NCBI GenBank assembly: GCA_946885925.1
Contig: CAMPHP010000251.1
Coordinates: 1 to 5,660 of the forward strand
Direction: 5' to 3'
From: an uncultured Litorilinea sp.
Lineage (GTDB): Bacteria; Chloroflexota; Anaerolineae; Caldilineales; Caldilineaceae
DNA length: 5,660 nt
A program made the position numbers and the translations under genes. Below the pieces are notes generated by a model. It was not told the origin of the DNA and searched no databases. It worked only from the letters and a program-made list of their open reading frames with translations. Positions 1 through 5,660 of this stretch are shown here, in pieces; within the stretch, counting starts at the first letter, position 1; each line of letters opens with the position of its first letter.

Positions 1-1066
1 TCCTGACACGGCTGCTGCTACCAGGGCTGAGCGCCAGGTGCTTTGGCGCTTAGGGGGTGGATGTTCGGCACCTGTGGGCGCATGGGCGCATAGGGTGGGT
101 GAACAATTTGAACTTCAGGCACGAGTTGCCACCGTGGATGGCCATCATGTCTTTAATGCCACGGCAACGGGGAATGATCCTTACCAATTGGCCGACCGAG
201 TTGCGGAAGATTTGCTCGAGCAAGGAGCACACATCGCATTAAACCGTGAGGTGAGGACAAAATCTCTTTCGCTCGCTGGCAAGCGGGTGGTTGTTACTCG
301 CGCTGTCGTACAGGCGGATGCTCTCTCTGCGCAGCTACGCGGCGCGGGTGCAGAGCCAGTCGAAATTCCTGTGATTCAGATTGTGCCCGTAGAAGATACG
401 ACTGCGCTCGATGCCGCAATCAAGAGACTTGTGAAATATGACTGGGTGATTTTTACCAGCCCAAATGCCGTGGAGCTTTTCTATTCTCTTCTAGAAGATG
501 CCAATCTCCTGGGCAATGGAAGCGGCCCAAGAATTGCGGCAGTTGGTCCGACAACGCAGAAGACACTACAGGCCCGCGGGGCGCGGGTTGATGCGATGCC
601 CGCTCAATATTTGGGTACGGAAATCGTGGCAACACTGGGCGATATCCAGGGTGCTCGTATCTTGTTGCCACGTTCGGCCCAAGGCGGCAGCGAACTGCCT
701 GAAGCGCTTGCAAGACAGGGGGCAACAGTAGATGAGATTGCTCTTTATACGCCGACGCCAGTCACGCTTGATGAAGCGGCCATCGCAGCACTTACGAGTG
801 GAGTCGATGTCGTGACCTTTGCCTCTGGCTCGGCAGTGAGCGCCTTTGTAGCGGCTCTTCGCAATGACCGTCGTTTGGATGAGCACTTTGTTGCCAGCTT
901 TTGGCCTGCCGTCACTGTCGCGTGTATTGGTCCCACAACGGCTGACGTGGCCCGCTCTGAAGGTTTAACCGTTGATGTAATCGCTTCTGAGCACACAATA
1001 CCTGGCCTAGTCGCTGCACTTGTCGCTTACTATGAGCAAGAAAAGGAGCTTGATGCCCGTGGCTGA
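1..1066 (+). CDS. hemCD: Bifunctional hydroxymethylbilane synthase / uroporphyrinogen-III synthase (HemC-HemD fusion), 5' partial
   Basis: The frame is open from base 2, and 354 residues are visible before the TGA. Residues 1 to about 82 are the C-terminal domain of porphobilinogen deaminase. The segment [20 protein letters not shown] contains the Cys (codon 62-64) that in this family carries the dipyrromethane cofactor, and the domain ends with the usual last helix ([14 protein letters not shown]). Without a stop or restart, the frame runs into a full uroporphyrinogen-III synthase from about residue 88: GKRVVVTRA strand, TSPNAV loop, [17 protein letters not shown], and a final [10 protein letters not shown] helix. 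HemC polymerises four porphobilinogens to hydroxymethylbilane; HemD closes it to uroporphyrinogen III in the cytosol. HemC-HemD fusions are known in several bacteria. A GTG at position 38 is in frame but lies inside the HemC cofactor domain, so it is not a credible start for a separate HemD. The HemC N-terminal domains lie upstream of the window. Confidence 0.93.
   Translation, partial: PDTAAATRAERQVLWRLGGGCSAPVGAWAHRVGEQFELQARVATVDGHHVFNATATGNDPYQLADRVAEDLLEQGAHIALNREVRTKSLSLAGKRVVVTRAVVQADALSAQLRGAGAEPVEIPVIQIVPVEDTTALDAAIKRLVKYDWVIFTSPNAVELFYSLLEDANLLGNGSGPRIAAVGPTTQKTLQARGARVDAMPAQYLGTEIVATLGDIQGARILLPRSAQGGSELPEALARQGATVDEIALYTPTPVTLDEAAIAALTSGVDVVTFASGSAVSAFVAALRNDRRLDEHFVASFWPAVTVACIGPTTADVARSEGLTVDVIASEHTIPGLVAALVAYYEQEKELDARG
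1042..1048 (+). promoter_or_regulatory. Ribosome binding site for hemB, inside the hemCD reading frame
   Basis: AAAGGAG lies 4 bases before the ATG at 1053 and 10 bases before an in-frame GTG at 1059. It favours a start at 1053 or 1059 over the in-frame ATG at 1032 or TTG at 1020, which lie upstream of it. Because it sits in the last codons of hemCD, translation of the two genes is probably coupled (inference). Confidence 0.6.
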
Positions 1067-2120
1067 ATTACTTCAACTTGCTGGCAATGACCTCGTCGCT
1101 GGTACTCTCCCTCTACCTAACCGTCCTCGCAGGCTGCGGCGTACACCTGCCTTGCGGGCCATGGTGCGCGAAACTCAGTTAAGCCCGGACGACTTTATCT
1201 ACCCACTTTTTGTGGTACACGGCCAACAACTACGTCATGATATTAGTTCGATGCCTGGTGTCGCTCAGCTTTCGGTTGATGAAGCCGTGCGCGAGGCAGA
1301 GAATTGCGCCACACTTGGCATTAAGTCCGTCTTGCTTTTTGGCATACCTGTCCATAAGGATCCAATTGGGCTAGAGAACTTTGCCGATGATGGCATTGTT
1401 CAACAAGCCATTCGCGCCATCAAACAAGCTGTGCCAGAGATGGTAATTGTTACGGATGTTTGTCTGTGCGAATACACCGACCACGGTCATTGTGGCATCC
1501 TCCACCACCATAACGGCAAAGAGCATGCGCATCCTGGTCTAGAAGAGGGTTATGTCCTCAATGATGAAACGCTTGCCGTTCTCAACCAAGTGGCGATTTC
1601 TCATGCGCGCGCCGGGGCAGACATTATTGCCCCTAGTGGCATGATGGACGGAATGGTAGGGAGCCTGCGTAGCGCCCTGGACGAAGAGGATTTTAGCCAT
1701 ATTCCGATCATGTCCTATGCGGTGAAGTATGCGTCGGGCTTTGATGGCCCTTTCCGCGAGGCCGCGGAGGGCGCACCAAAGTTTGGGGATCGCAAAACTC
1801 ATCAAATGGACCCTGGCAATGTACGCGAAGCATTGCGCGAGGCTGCCTTGGATGTGGAGGAAGGAGCCGATTTCCTCATGGTGAAGCCTGCACTGGCTTA
1901 CCTTGATGTCATCCAGCGTCTCCGGCAACAGTTTGATCAACTGCCGATGGTTGCCTATAACGTTAGTGGCGAATACTCAATGGTTAAGGCTGCTGCTGCG
2001 CAAGGTTGGCTCGATGAACGCGCAACAGCGCTCGAGATTCTGACGAGCATTAAGCGCGCGGGTGCGGATCTGATTATTACTTACCATGCCCAAGACGCAG
2101 CCCGCTGGTTACGGGGCTAA
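1053..2120 (+). CDS. hemB: Porphobilinogen synthase (delta-aminolevulinic acid dehydratase)
   Basis: HemB condenses two 5-aminolevulinate molecules to porphobilinogen in the cytosol. The product is 355 residues from ATG 1053, slightly longer than the usual 320-340 because of about 15 extra N-terminal residues before the conserved [18 protein letters not shown] segment. The zinc-site cysteines are present as Cys137, Cys139 and Cys147 ([13 protein letters not shown]), with the spacing of the E. coli enzyme, so this is a zinc-type rather than a magnesium-only enzyme. The two active-site lysines are Lys225 ([17 protein letters not shown]) and Lys278 ([13 protein letters not shown]); the second should form the Schiff base with substrate. 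The conserved [14 protein letters not shown] segment follows. The start overlaps the end of hemCD by 14 bases, which indicates co-transcription. GTG 1059 is an alternative start with better spacing to the same ribosome binding site; the difference is two residues. The family assignment is secure. Confidence 0.96.
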   Translation: MPVAELLQLAGNDLVAGTLPLPNRPRRLRRTPALRAMVRETQLSPDDFIYPLFVVHGQQLRHDISSMPGVAQLSVDEAVREAENCATLGIKSVLLFGIPVHKDPIGLENFADDGIVQQAIRAIKQAVPEMVIVTDVCLCEYTDHGHCGILHHHNGKEHAHPGLEEGYVLNDETLAVLNQVAISHARAGADIIAPSGMMDGMVGSLRSALDEEDFSHIPIMSYAVKYASGFDGPFREAAEGAPKFGDRKTHQMDPGNVREALREAALDVEEGADFLMVKPALAYLDVIQRLRQQFDQLPMVAYNVSGEYSMVKAAAAQGWLDERATALEILTSIKRAGADLIITYHAQDAARWLRG

Positions 2121-2204
2121 TGATACACAATGCATAGCACACAATACGGTAGGTTATGTGCTTAAATATATCGATACAACTATTGTAGTTCTGGGAGATA
2201 TTTG
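2121..2204 (+). promoter_or_regulatory. Intergenic region before hemQ with inverted and direct repeats; possible operator or promoter
   Basis: This 84-bp AT-rich gap is the longest in the window. It holds AGCACA (2136-2141) and TGTGCT (2157-2162) as an inverted pair with a 15-base spacer. TACAA (2175-2179) and TTGTA (2183-2187) form a second inverted pair, which overlaps AACTA (2178-2182) and TAGTT (2186-2190). A direct repeat ACACAAT occurs at 2125-2131 and 2139-2145. No convincing -35/-10 pair was found; TAAATA (2163-2168) and TATATC (2167-2172) are weak -10 candidates. There is no T-rich hairpin of the intrinsic terminator type. A role as an internal promoter or operator is a guess from position and symmetry only. 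Confidence 0.3.
2193..2197 (+). promoter_or_regulatory. Ribosome binding site for hemQ
   Basis: GGGAG lies 7 bases before ATG 2205. That spacing supports ATG 2205 over the adjacent in-frame TTG at 2202. Confidence 0.65.
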
Positions 2205-2960
2205 ATGAAACCCAACGGCATAGGCATCCAGCACCGCGAGACTGCCAGCGATCTGGAGGCCTTGGATCTCTCTGAAAAAGGCCGCTCTGCTACAGGTGAA
2301 GTATTAAGCTCTACACGTCGCCTCTTCATGCAGTTTATGGCATTTGGTGACGCTAAGGATACACCGGCCTTGATTCAGGCTTTGGAGCGCGCGCAGGTGA
2401 ATGGGGTACTCTATGAGGACATTAACGATCCTCGTGGCGTGGCGCTATTGACCTATAGTGAAACACCCGAGTATTTTGTCAATGAATTACGCGCCTTTCT
2501 CAATCAATCGCCATTTAGCGACCTGACGCCCAAACCCGAACATACGATGTTTGGGCGCACCTATGCCCTTGGCTATGAGCCTGACTTGGAAGAGACATTG
2601 ATTACTCGCCCACGCCGCCGGGTAACCGACCCTGAATTGCGTTGGGCGATTTGGTATCCATTGCGGCGAGCAGGTAGCTTTGAGCAGCTATCCGCACAAG
2701 AGCAGAATGTTATTCTGGCGGAGCATGGCGGAATTGGGCGCTCTTTTGGGCGCGCGCATTTGGGTTACGATGTGCGCTTGGCTTGTCATGGGCTAGACAA
2801 GAATGACAACGATTTTGTGGTTGGATTGATTGGTCCAGAATTGTACCCCCTCTCTATCATTGTCCAGCGCATGCGTAAAACAAAACAAACGTCGCTCCAT
2901 CTGGAACGACTTGGCCCGTTTTTTATCGGCAAGGTCGTGTGGCAAGCGAAGCCGGAATAA
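2205..2960 (+). CDS. hemQ: Coproheme decarboxylase (HemQ/ChdC, chlorite dismutase family)
   Basis: The 251-residue product has the two-part chlorite dismutase-like fold. In the coproporphyrin-dependent pathway this family oxidatively removes two propionate carboxyls from coproheme III, using peroxide, to give heme b. The C-terminal half carries the diagnostic segments: WAIWYPLRR, with Tyr151 matching the catalytic Tyr of Bacillota HemQ, and ILAEHGGIGRSFG, with His174 as the likely proximal heme ligand. It ends with LIGPELYPLSIIVQRMRKT and LGPFFIGKVVW. By eye, the distal Gln found 13 residues after the proximal His in Bacillota enzymes is a Gly here (residue 187), as expected for a non-Bacillota subgroup. 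About 35 residues precede the first ferredoxin-like strand (RRLFMQFMAF); they are polar with no signal peptide. Its place between hemB and hemE argues for heme synthesis rather than chlorite detoxification. Family assignment is firm; the decarboxylase role is inferred from residues and context. Confidence 0.9.
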   Translation: MKPNGIGIQHRETASDLEALDLSEKGRSATGEVLSSTRRLFMQFMAFGDAKDTPALIQALERAQVNGVLYEDINDPRGVALLTYSETPEYFVNELRAFLNQSPFSDLTPKPEHTMFGRTYALGYEPDLEETLITRPRRRVTDPELRWAIWYPLRRAGSFEQLSAQEQNVILAEHGGIGRSFGRAHLGYDVRLACHGLDKNDNDFVVGLIGPELYPLSIIVQRMRKTKQTSLHLERLGPFFIGKVVWQAKPE

Positions 2961-2972
2961 GGGTCGAAATAA

Positions 2973-2993
2973 TGGCCTTACAATAAAGGGCCA
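2973..2993 (+). other. Small potential hairpin between hemQ and hemE
   Basis: TGGCC (2973-2977) pairs with GGCCA (2989-2993), extended by TT/AA across a single bulged G at 2988, leaving a 6-base loop. No T-run follows, so it does not resemble an intrinsic terminator. It could be a weak RNA structure between the two cistrons or chance. Confidence 0.25.
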
Positions 2994-2999
2994 GGAACT

Positions 3000-3005
3000 A
3001 GAGGA
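3000..3005 (+). promoter_or_regulatory. Ribosome binding site for hemE
   Basis: AGAGGA ends 9 bases before ATG 3015, which supports that start and hence the N-terminal extension of HemE. Confidence 0.55.
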
Positions 3006-3014
3006 CAATATTGT

Positions 3015-4106
3015 ATGTCGGAAGTTGTTGCCCATCCAGGTCGCCCAGCGACCCAGGTGGACCAGCCGGAACCTACTGCGCCTTTTTTGCGTGCTTGTCG
3101 CGGCTTGCCAGTACCCTATACGCCGGTCTGGTTTATGCGTCAGGCAGGGCGCTATATGGAGGAATACCGGGCGCTTCGTGCTCGTCACCCGATTCTCGAA
3201 TTGATTCGGACACCAGAGCTTGCTGCCGAAGTTACCTTGCAGCCGCTGCGCCGGATTAATTTCGATGCAGCGATTATTTTCGCTGATATTCTGCCTCCGC
3301 TGATTGGTATGGGGTTAAAACTAGATTTCGTCAAAGGCGAAGGCCCGCAGATTGACAATCCGCTCACCACGACCCATGATATTGATAGGTTGGCGACGCC
3401 ACCCGCACAGGAGACCCTTGAGCCGACGCTGGACGCCATTCGTTTGGTCGTGACGGAACTTGCGCCGCGCAACATTCCGTTGATCGGCTTTGCAGGCGCA
3501 CCTTTTACCCTTGCGAGCTATGCAATTGAGGGTAGTGGCTCCAAGACTTACATCAAAACCAAGTCACTGATGTATAGTGAGCCAGCCGCATGGAAGCGGC
3601 TCATGCTCAAACTGGTGACCGTTCAGGCCGATTATCTCCTCGCACAAGCAAAAGCCGGGGCATCAGCTTTACAGATCTTTGATTCGTGGGCAGGATCGGC
3701 ACTAGGCCAGCAAGATTACCAGCGCTTTGTTCAACCCTACAATCGCATGTTGTTCGAGATGGTACAGCGTGCAGGTGTGCCGGTTATCAACTTTAGCACA
3801 GGTACGGCATCCTATATCAAGGACGTGGTTGCTGCAGGCGGAGATGTGATCGGTGTAGACTGGCGTATGCCACTTGGTTGGTACAGAGAGCAGATCGGCG
3901 CTACCAAGCCCGTTCAAGGCAATCTGGATCCCGTGGCGTTGTTGGCTCCCTGGCGAGAACTCAAGTACCAGGCGGATGCTGTGCTGGATGAAGCGGGTGG
4001 GCAACCAGGCCATATCTTCAACCTAGGTCATGGTATCTTTCCCAACACACCGCTCGAAAATGTGCAACGAGTAGTAGACTATGTGCACGAACAAACGGCA
4101 CGCTAA
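3015..4106 (+). CDS. hemE: Uroporphyrinogen decarboxylase
   Basis: HemE removes the four acetate carboxyls of uroporphyrinogen III to make coproporphyrinogen III in the cytosol, without a cofactor. The product is 363 residues, a little longer than the usual 340-355 because of a Pro-rich N-terminal tail of about 20 residues. Family signature 1 is seen as [15 protein letters not shown], with Arg42 and Arg46 for substrate carboxylates. Asp91 in FADILPP is the essential pyrrole-binding aspartate. Signature 2 is [16 protein letters not shown], with Tyr169. The conserved His339 is in [12 protein letters not shown]. All active-site positions I can check are intact. It lies 54 bases after hemQ and 39 bases before hemH on the same strand, consistent with one transcript. 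Its product is the branch point for the coproporphyrin-dependent ending encoded by its neighbours. Assignment is secure. Confidence 0.97.
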   Translation: MSEVVAHPGRPATQVDQPEPTAPFLRACRGLPVPYTPVWFMRQAGRYMEEYRALRARHPILELIRTPELAAEVTLQPLRRINFDAAIIFADILPPLIGMGLKLDFVKGEGPQIDNPLTTTHDIDRLATPPAQETLEPTLDAIRLVVTELAPRNIPLIGFAGAPFTLASYAIEGSGSKTYIKTKSLMYSEPAAWKRLMLKLVTVQADYLLAQAKAGASALQIFDSWAGSALGQQDYQRFVQPYNRMLFEMVQRAGVPVINFSTGTASYIKDVVAAGGDVIGVDWRMPLGWYREQIGATKPVQGNLDPVALLAPWRELKYQADAVLDEAGGQPGHIFNLGHGIFPNTPLENVQRVVDYVHEQTAR

Positions 4107-4128
4107 ATTGCACCACGCTACGTTGCAC
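4099..4128 (+). repeat. 15-bp tandem direct repeat, two copies, across the hemE stop codon
   Basis: Unit 1 (4099-4113) is CACGCTAAATTGCAC and unit 2 (4114-4128) is CACGCTACGTTGCAC. They abut with no gap and match at 13 of 15 positions; only the 8th and 9th bases differ. Unit 1 contains the TAA stop of hemE. CGTTGCAC at 4121-4128 is also the reverse complement of GTGCAACG at 4062-4069 inside hemE. The repeat could be a local duplication or a pair of binding sites; function is unknown. Confidence 0.6.
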
Positions 4129-4130
4129 AT

Positions 4131-4142
4131 GGGAGCAAAGGA
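4131..4142 (+). promoter_or_regulatory. Double ribosome-binding-like stretch before hemH
   Basis: GGGAG (4131-4135) lies 10 bases before ATG 4146, and AAAGGA (4137-4142) lies only 3 bases before it. The first has the more usable spacing. Both support ATG 4146; a second in-frame ATG at 4182 has no comparable sequence in front of it. Confidence 0.5.
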
Positions 4143-4145
4143 CTT

Positions 4146-5132
4146 ATGAACAATTCGACAGTGCGCACATCTACTACGCCGATGCCTACCTCACCTATCG
4201 GCGTTCTAATTATGGCCTACGGTGGGCCAAACTCGTTGGATGAGATCCCCGGCTATCTCTCGGACATCCGCAGTGGTCGCCCAACTACGCCCGAAGTCTT
4301 AAGCGAGATTACGCATAACTACAGCCAGATCGGTGGCAAGTCGCCGCTGTTGGCGATTTCAAAAAAACAGTTAGCAGCTGTATCTGCCCGATTCGATCCT
4401 GCTCAATATCGCTTCTATTTAGGAATGCGTCACTGGTCGCCCTGGATAGAGGAGGTCGTAGGGCAGATGGTCCACGATGGCATCACCCGTGCCATCAGTC
4501 TTGTGCTTGCGCCTCACTTTAGCAAGCTCAGCGTAGAAAAGTATCAGGGCAAGATCGCTGACGGACTTGAGATGTATCATGGGCAGATAGAGTTTCAGCA
4601 TGTCGCCAGCTATCATGATGCACCCAAGCTAATCCAAGCGCTCGCCAACCGCGTTCAAATCGGCCTAGAAGAATGGCCTGCTGACGAGCGCGAGCAAGTC
4701 CATGTTGTTTTTAGCGCTCATAGTCTACCTACGCGCATTCTCAAGATGGGCGATCCTTATGACAGCCAACTGCGTGAAACCGCGCGGCTAGTTGCTGATC
4801 TGGTAGATTTGCCTCCTGATCGCTGGTCATGGAGTTACCAATCAGCAGGGCGTAGTCCTGAGCCTTGGCTTGGCCCGCAGTTAGAGGAGCATCTGCCATC
4901 ATTGGCAGCACAGGGTATCAAAAACGTGATCAGCATTCCAGTGGGCTTTGTAGCGGATCATGTGGAGATTCTCTTTGATATTGATATTGAAGCTCAAAAG
5001 GTTGCTCGCGGGTTGGGGATGCGTTTGGTGCGTCCGCCAGCGCTCAATGATGACCCGCTCTTCATAGAAACCTTAGTCGATCTCATTCAAGCACGGGCTG
5101 CGGTGTGGCTGCCTGTTGCCCAACCTGCGTAA
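4146..5132 (+). CDS. hemH: Ferrochelatase, coproporphyrin III type (CpfC/HemH)
   Basis: The enzyme inserts ferrous iron into a porphyrin. The 328-residue product has the ferrochelatase fold with the catalytic His192 in VFSAHSLPTRI and Glu274 in VGFVADHVEILFDIDIE, the pair that coordinates metal insertion. The N-terminal segment VLIMAYGGP carries Tyr25, equivalent to the heme-contacting Tyr of Bacillus coproporphyrin ferrochelatase (MAYGTP); protoporphyrin enzymes such as the human one have Met at this place. No C-terminal membrane helix or iron-sulfur cysteine cluster is present, so it should be a soluble cytosolic enzyme. With hemQ in the same gene group, coproporphyrin III is the likely substrate and coproheme the product, to be passed to HemQ. 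The first 12 or so residues (Ser/Thr-rich) precede the conserved core; a start at ATG 4182 is possible. Substrate type is inference from Tyr25 and context; the family is certain. Confidence 0.95.
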   Translation: MNNSTVRTSTTPMPTSPIGVLIMAYGGPNSLDEIPGYLSDIRSGRPTTPEVLSEITHNYSQIGGKSPLLAISKKQLAAVSARFDPAQYRFYLGMRHWSPWIEEVVGQMVHDGITRAISLVLAPHFSKLSVEKYQGKIADGLEMYHGQIEFQHVASYHDAPKLIQALANRVQIGLEEWPADEREQVHVVFSAHSLPTRILKMGDPYDSQLRETARLVADLVDLPPDRWSWSYQSAGRSPEPWLGPQLEEHLPSLAAQGIKNVISIPVGFVADHVEILFDIDIEAQKVARGLGMRLVRPPALNDDPLFIETLVDLIQARAAVWLPVAQPA

Positions 5133-5134
5133 GT

Positions 5135-5147
5135 GGGAGGGGGAGGA
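5135..5147 (+). promoter_or_regulatory. Purine-rich double ribosome-binding-like stretch before hemL
   Basis: The 18-base gap after hemH is almost all purine. GGGAGG (5135-5140) lies 10 bases before ATG 5151 and GGAGGA (5142-5147) lies 3 bases before it. Either could serve; together they make the start at 5151 very likely. Confidence 0.6.
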
Positions 5148-5150
5148 AGC

Positions 5151-5660
5151 ATGAGTGCAAAAGAACCAACCACAGCATTGTTGAACATCCCAACATCCCA
5201 GGCTCTCTTTGCCCAGGCCCGAGAGATTCTCCCTGGTGGCGTTAATTCGCCCGTGCGTGCCTTTCGCGCTGTTGGTGGGCAACCATTGTTCATCGCCCGC
5301 GGTGAAGGTGCCTATATGGTGGATGTCGATGGCAACCGCTATGTGGATTACATCATGTCATGGGGGCCGTTAATCCTGGGGCACGCACATCCTAATGTGG
5401 TCGCCGCATTACAAGAGGCAGTACTGCGCGGTACGAGTTATGGCGCACCTTGCCCCCAGGAGATCGAGCTAGCGCAATTGATCATGGGACATATGCCGAA
5501 TATCGAAATGATGCGCTTCGTCAATTCGGGTACAGAAGCCACCATGAGCGTCTTGCGCTTGGCTCGTGCATTCACGGGGCGCAACAAAATCATCAAGTTT
5601 GAGGGCAATTACCACGGTCATGCCGATATGCTTTTGGTGCAGGCTGGTTCTGGTGTGGCA
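5151..5660 (+). CDS. hemL: Glutamate-1-semialdehyde 2,1-aminomutase, 3' partial
   Basis: HemL is the pyridoxal-phosphate enzyme that converts glutamate-1-semialdehyde to 5-aminolevulinate, the last step of the C5 route and the input to HemB. The first 170 residues are in the window, against a usual length of about 425-430, and the frame is still open at the end. Visible family features are [25 protein letters not shown] at the N-terminus, [31 protein letters not shown], the phosphate-binding [20 protein letters not shown] (Ser126, Gly127, Thr128), and [10 protein letters not shown] with Tyr154 stacking on the cofactor. The visible part stops near the start of the mobile gating loop. The catalytic Lys lies beyond the window, so activity cannot be fully judged. 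HemL rather than a general aminotransferase is supported by the [10 protein letters not shown] motif and the heme operon setting. It starts 18 bases after hemH, so it is almost surely co-transcribed. Confidence 0.95.
   Translation, partial: MSAKEPTTALLNIPTSQALFAQAREILPGGVNSPVRAFRAVGGQPLFIARGEGAYMVDVDGNRYVDYIMSWGPLILGHAHPNVVAALQEAVLRGTSYGAPCPQEIELAQLIMGHMPNIEMMRFVNSGTEATMSVLRLARAFTGRNKIIKFEGNYHGHADMLLVQAGSGVA

Noticed and set aside
38..1066. Stand-alone HemD starting at GTG 38
   Set aside because: The frame is open to base 2, and the residues before and after 38 are HemC sequence, including its cofactor cysteine. GTG 38 is an internal Val codon.
1539..1940. 133-codon reverse-strand open frame inside hemB
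   Set aside because: It lies entirely over the conserved HemB active-site region. Its translation has no family features and looks like a shadow of the real gene.
2136..2162. Intrinsic terminator after hemB
   Set aside because: The stem is only 6 bp with a 15-base loop, and there is no T-run after it, so termination is not supported.
2205..2960. True chlorite dismutase (chlorite detoxification)
   Set aside because: The catalytic Tyr of the HemQ type is present and the gene sits inside a heme biosynthesis operon with a coproporphyrin-type ferrochelatase. Both favour coproheme decarboxylase.
2830..3204. Open frame across the hemQ-hemE junction (and the opposite-strand frame at 2793-3188)
   Set aside because: They overlap the well-conserved ends of hemQ and hemE in other frames, show no recognisable domain, and have biased, low-quality composition (many Arg, Ser and Cys).
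1..5660. A novel defence, mobile or secondary-metabolite system
   Set aside because: Every substantial open frame that is not a shadow is a recognisable heme biosynthesis enzyme with intact key residues. No transposase, CRISPR-like array, phage gene or unknown accessory gene was seen on either strand.

Overview
The window is a tight, single-strand (+) block of tetrapyrrole/heme biosynthesis genes in the order hemC-hemD (fused) - hemB - hemQ/chdC - hemE - hemH/cpfC - hemL. It is cut at both ends: the first gene lacks its 5' part and hemL lacks its 3' part. No mobile element, CRISPR array, RNA gene or unrelated cargo gene was found, and no gap between genes exceeds about 85 bp.

Layout: 1-1066 is the end of hydroxymethylbilane synthase (the dipyrromethane-cofactor cysteine loop is visible), continuing in frame into a complete uroporphyrinogen-III synthase. 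1053-2120 is porphobilinogen synthase, starting inside the end of the preceding gene. 2121-2204 is the largest gap and contains several small inverted and direct repeats. 2205-2960 is a chlorite-dismutase-family protein of the HemQ/ChdC (coproheme decarboxylase) type. 3015-4106 is uroporphyrinogen decarboxylase. 4146-5132 is a soluble ferrochelatase with the Tyr of the coproporphyrin-ferrochelatase type. 5151-5660 is the N-terminal 170 residues of glutamate-1-semialdehyde 2,1-aminomutase.

How they work together: HemL supplies 5-aminolevulinate by the C5 (glutamyl-tRNA) route. HemB condenses it to porphobilinogen, HemC and HemD build uroporphyrinogen III, and HemE makes coproporphyrinogen III. 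HemQ together with a Tyr-type HemH points to the coproporphyrin-dependent ending: oxidation to coproporphyrin III, iron insertion, then decarboxylation of coproheme to heme b. The oxidase for that route (CgoX/HemY) and the glutamyl-tRNA reductase (HemA) are not in the window. They may lie just outside it.

Organism: a bacterium of moderate GC content (just over half by eye) that uses the C5 pathway and a coproporphyrin-type ending, which is typical of monoderm and related lineages rather than Proteobacteria. The HemQ sequence (IWYPLRR and EHGGIGRSFG segments) does not look like the Bacillota type. A Chloroflexota-like source (for example Ktedonobacteria) is my best guess, held at low confidence.

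The window is mostly a conventional metabolic operon. I do not see evidence for an undescribed system. The points worth a second look are the hemCD fusion, the probable loss of the distal Gln in HemQ, the repeat-rich gap before hemQ, and a perfectly abutting 15-bp tandem repeat over the hemE stop codon.
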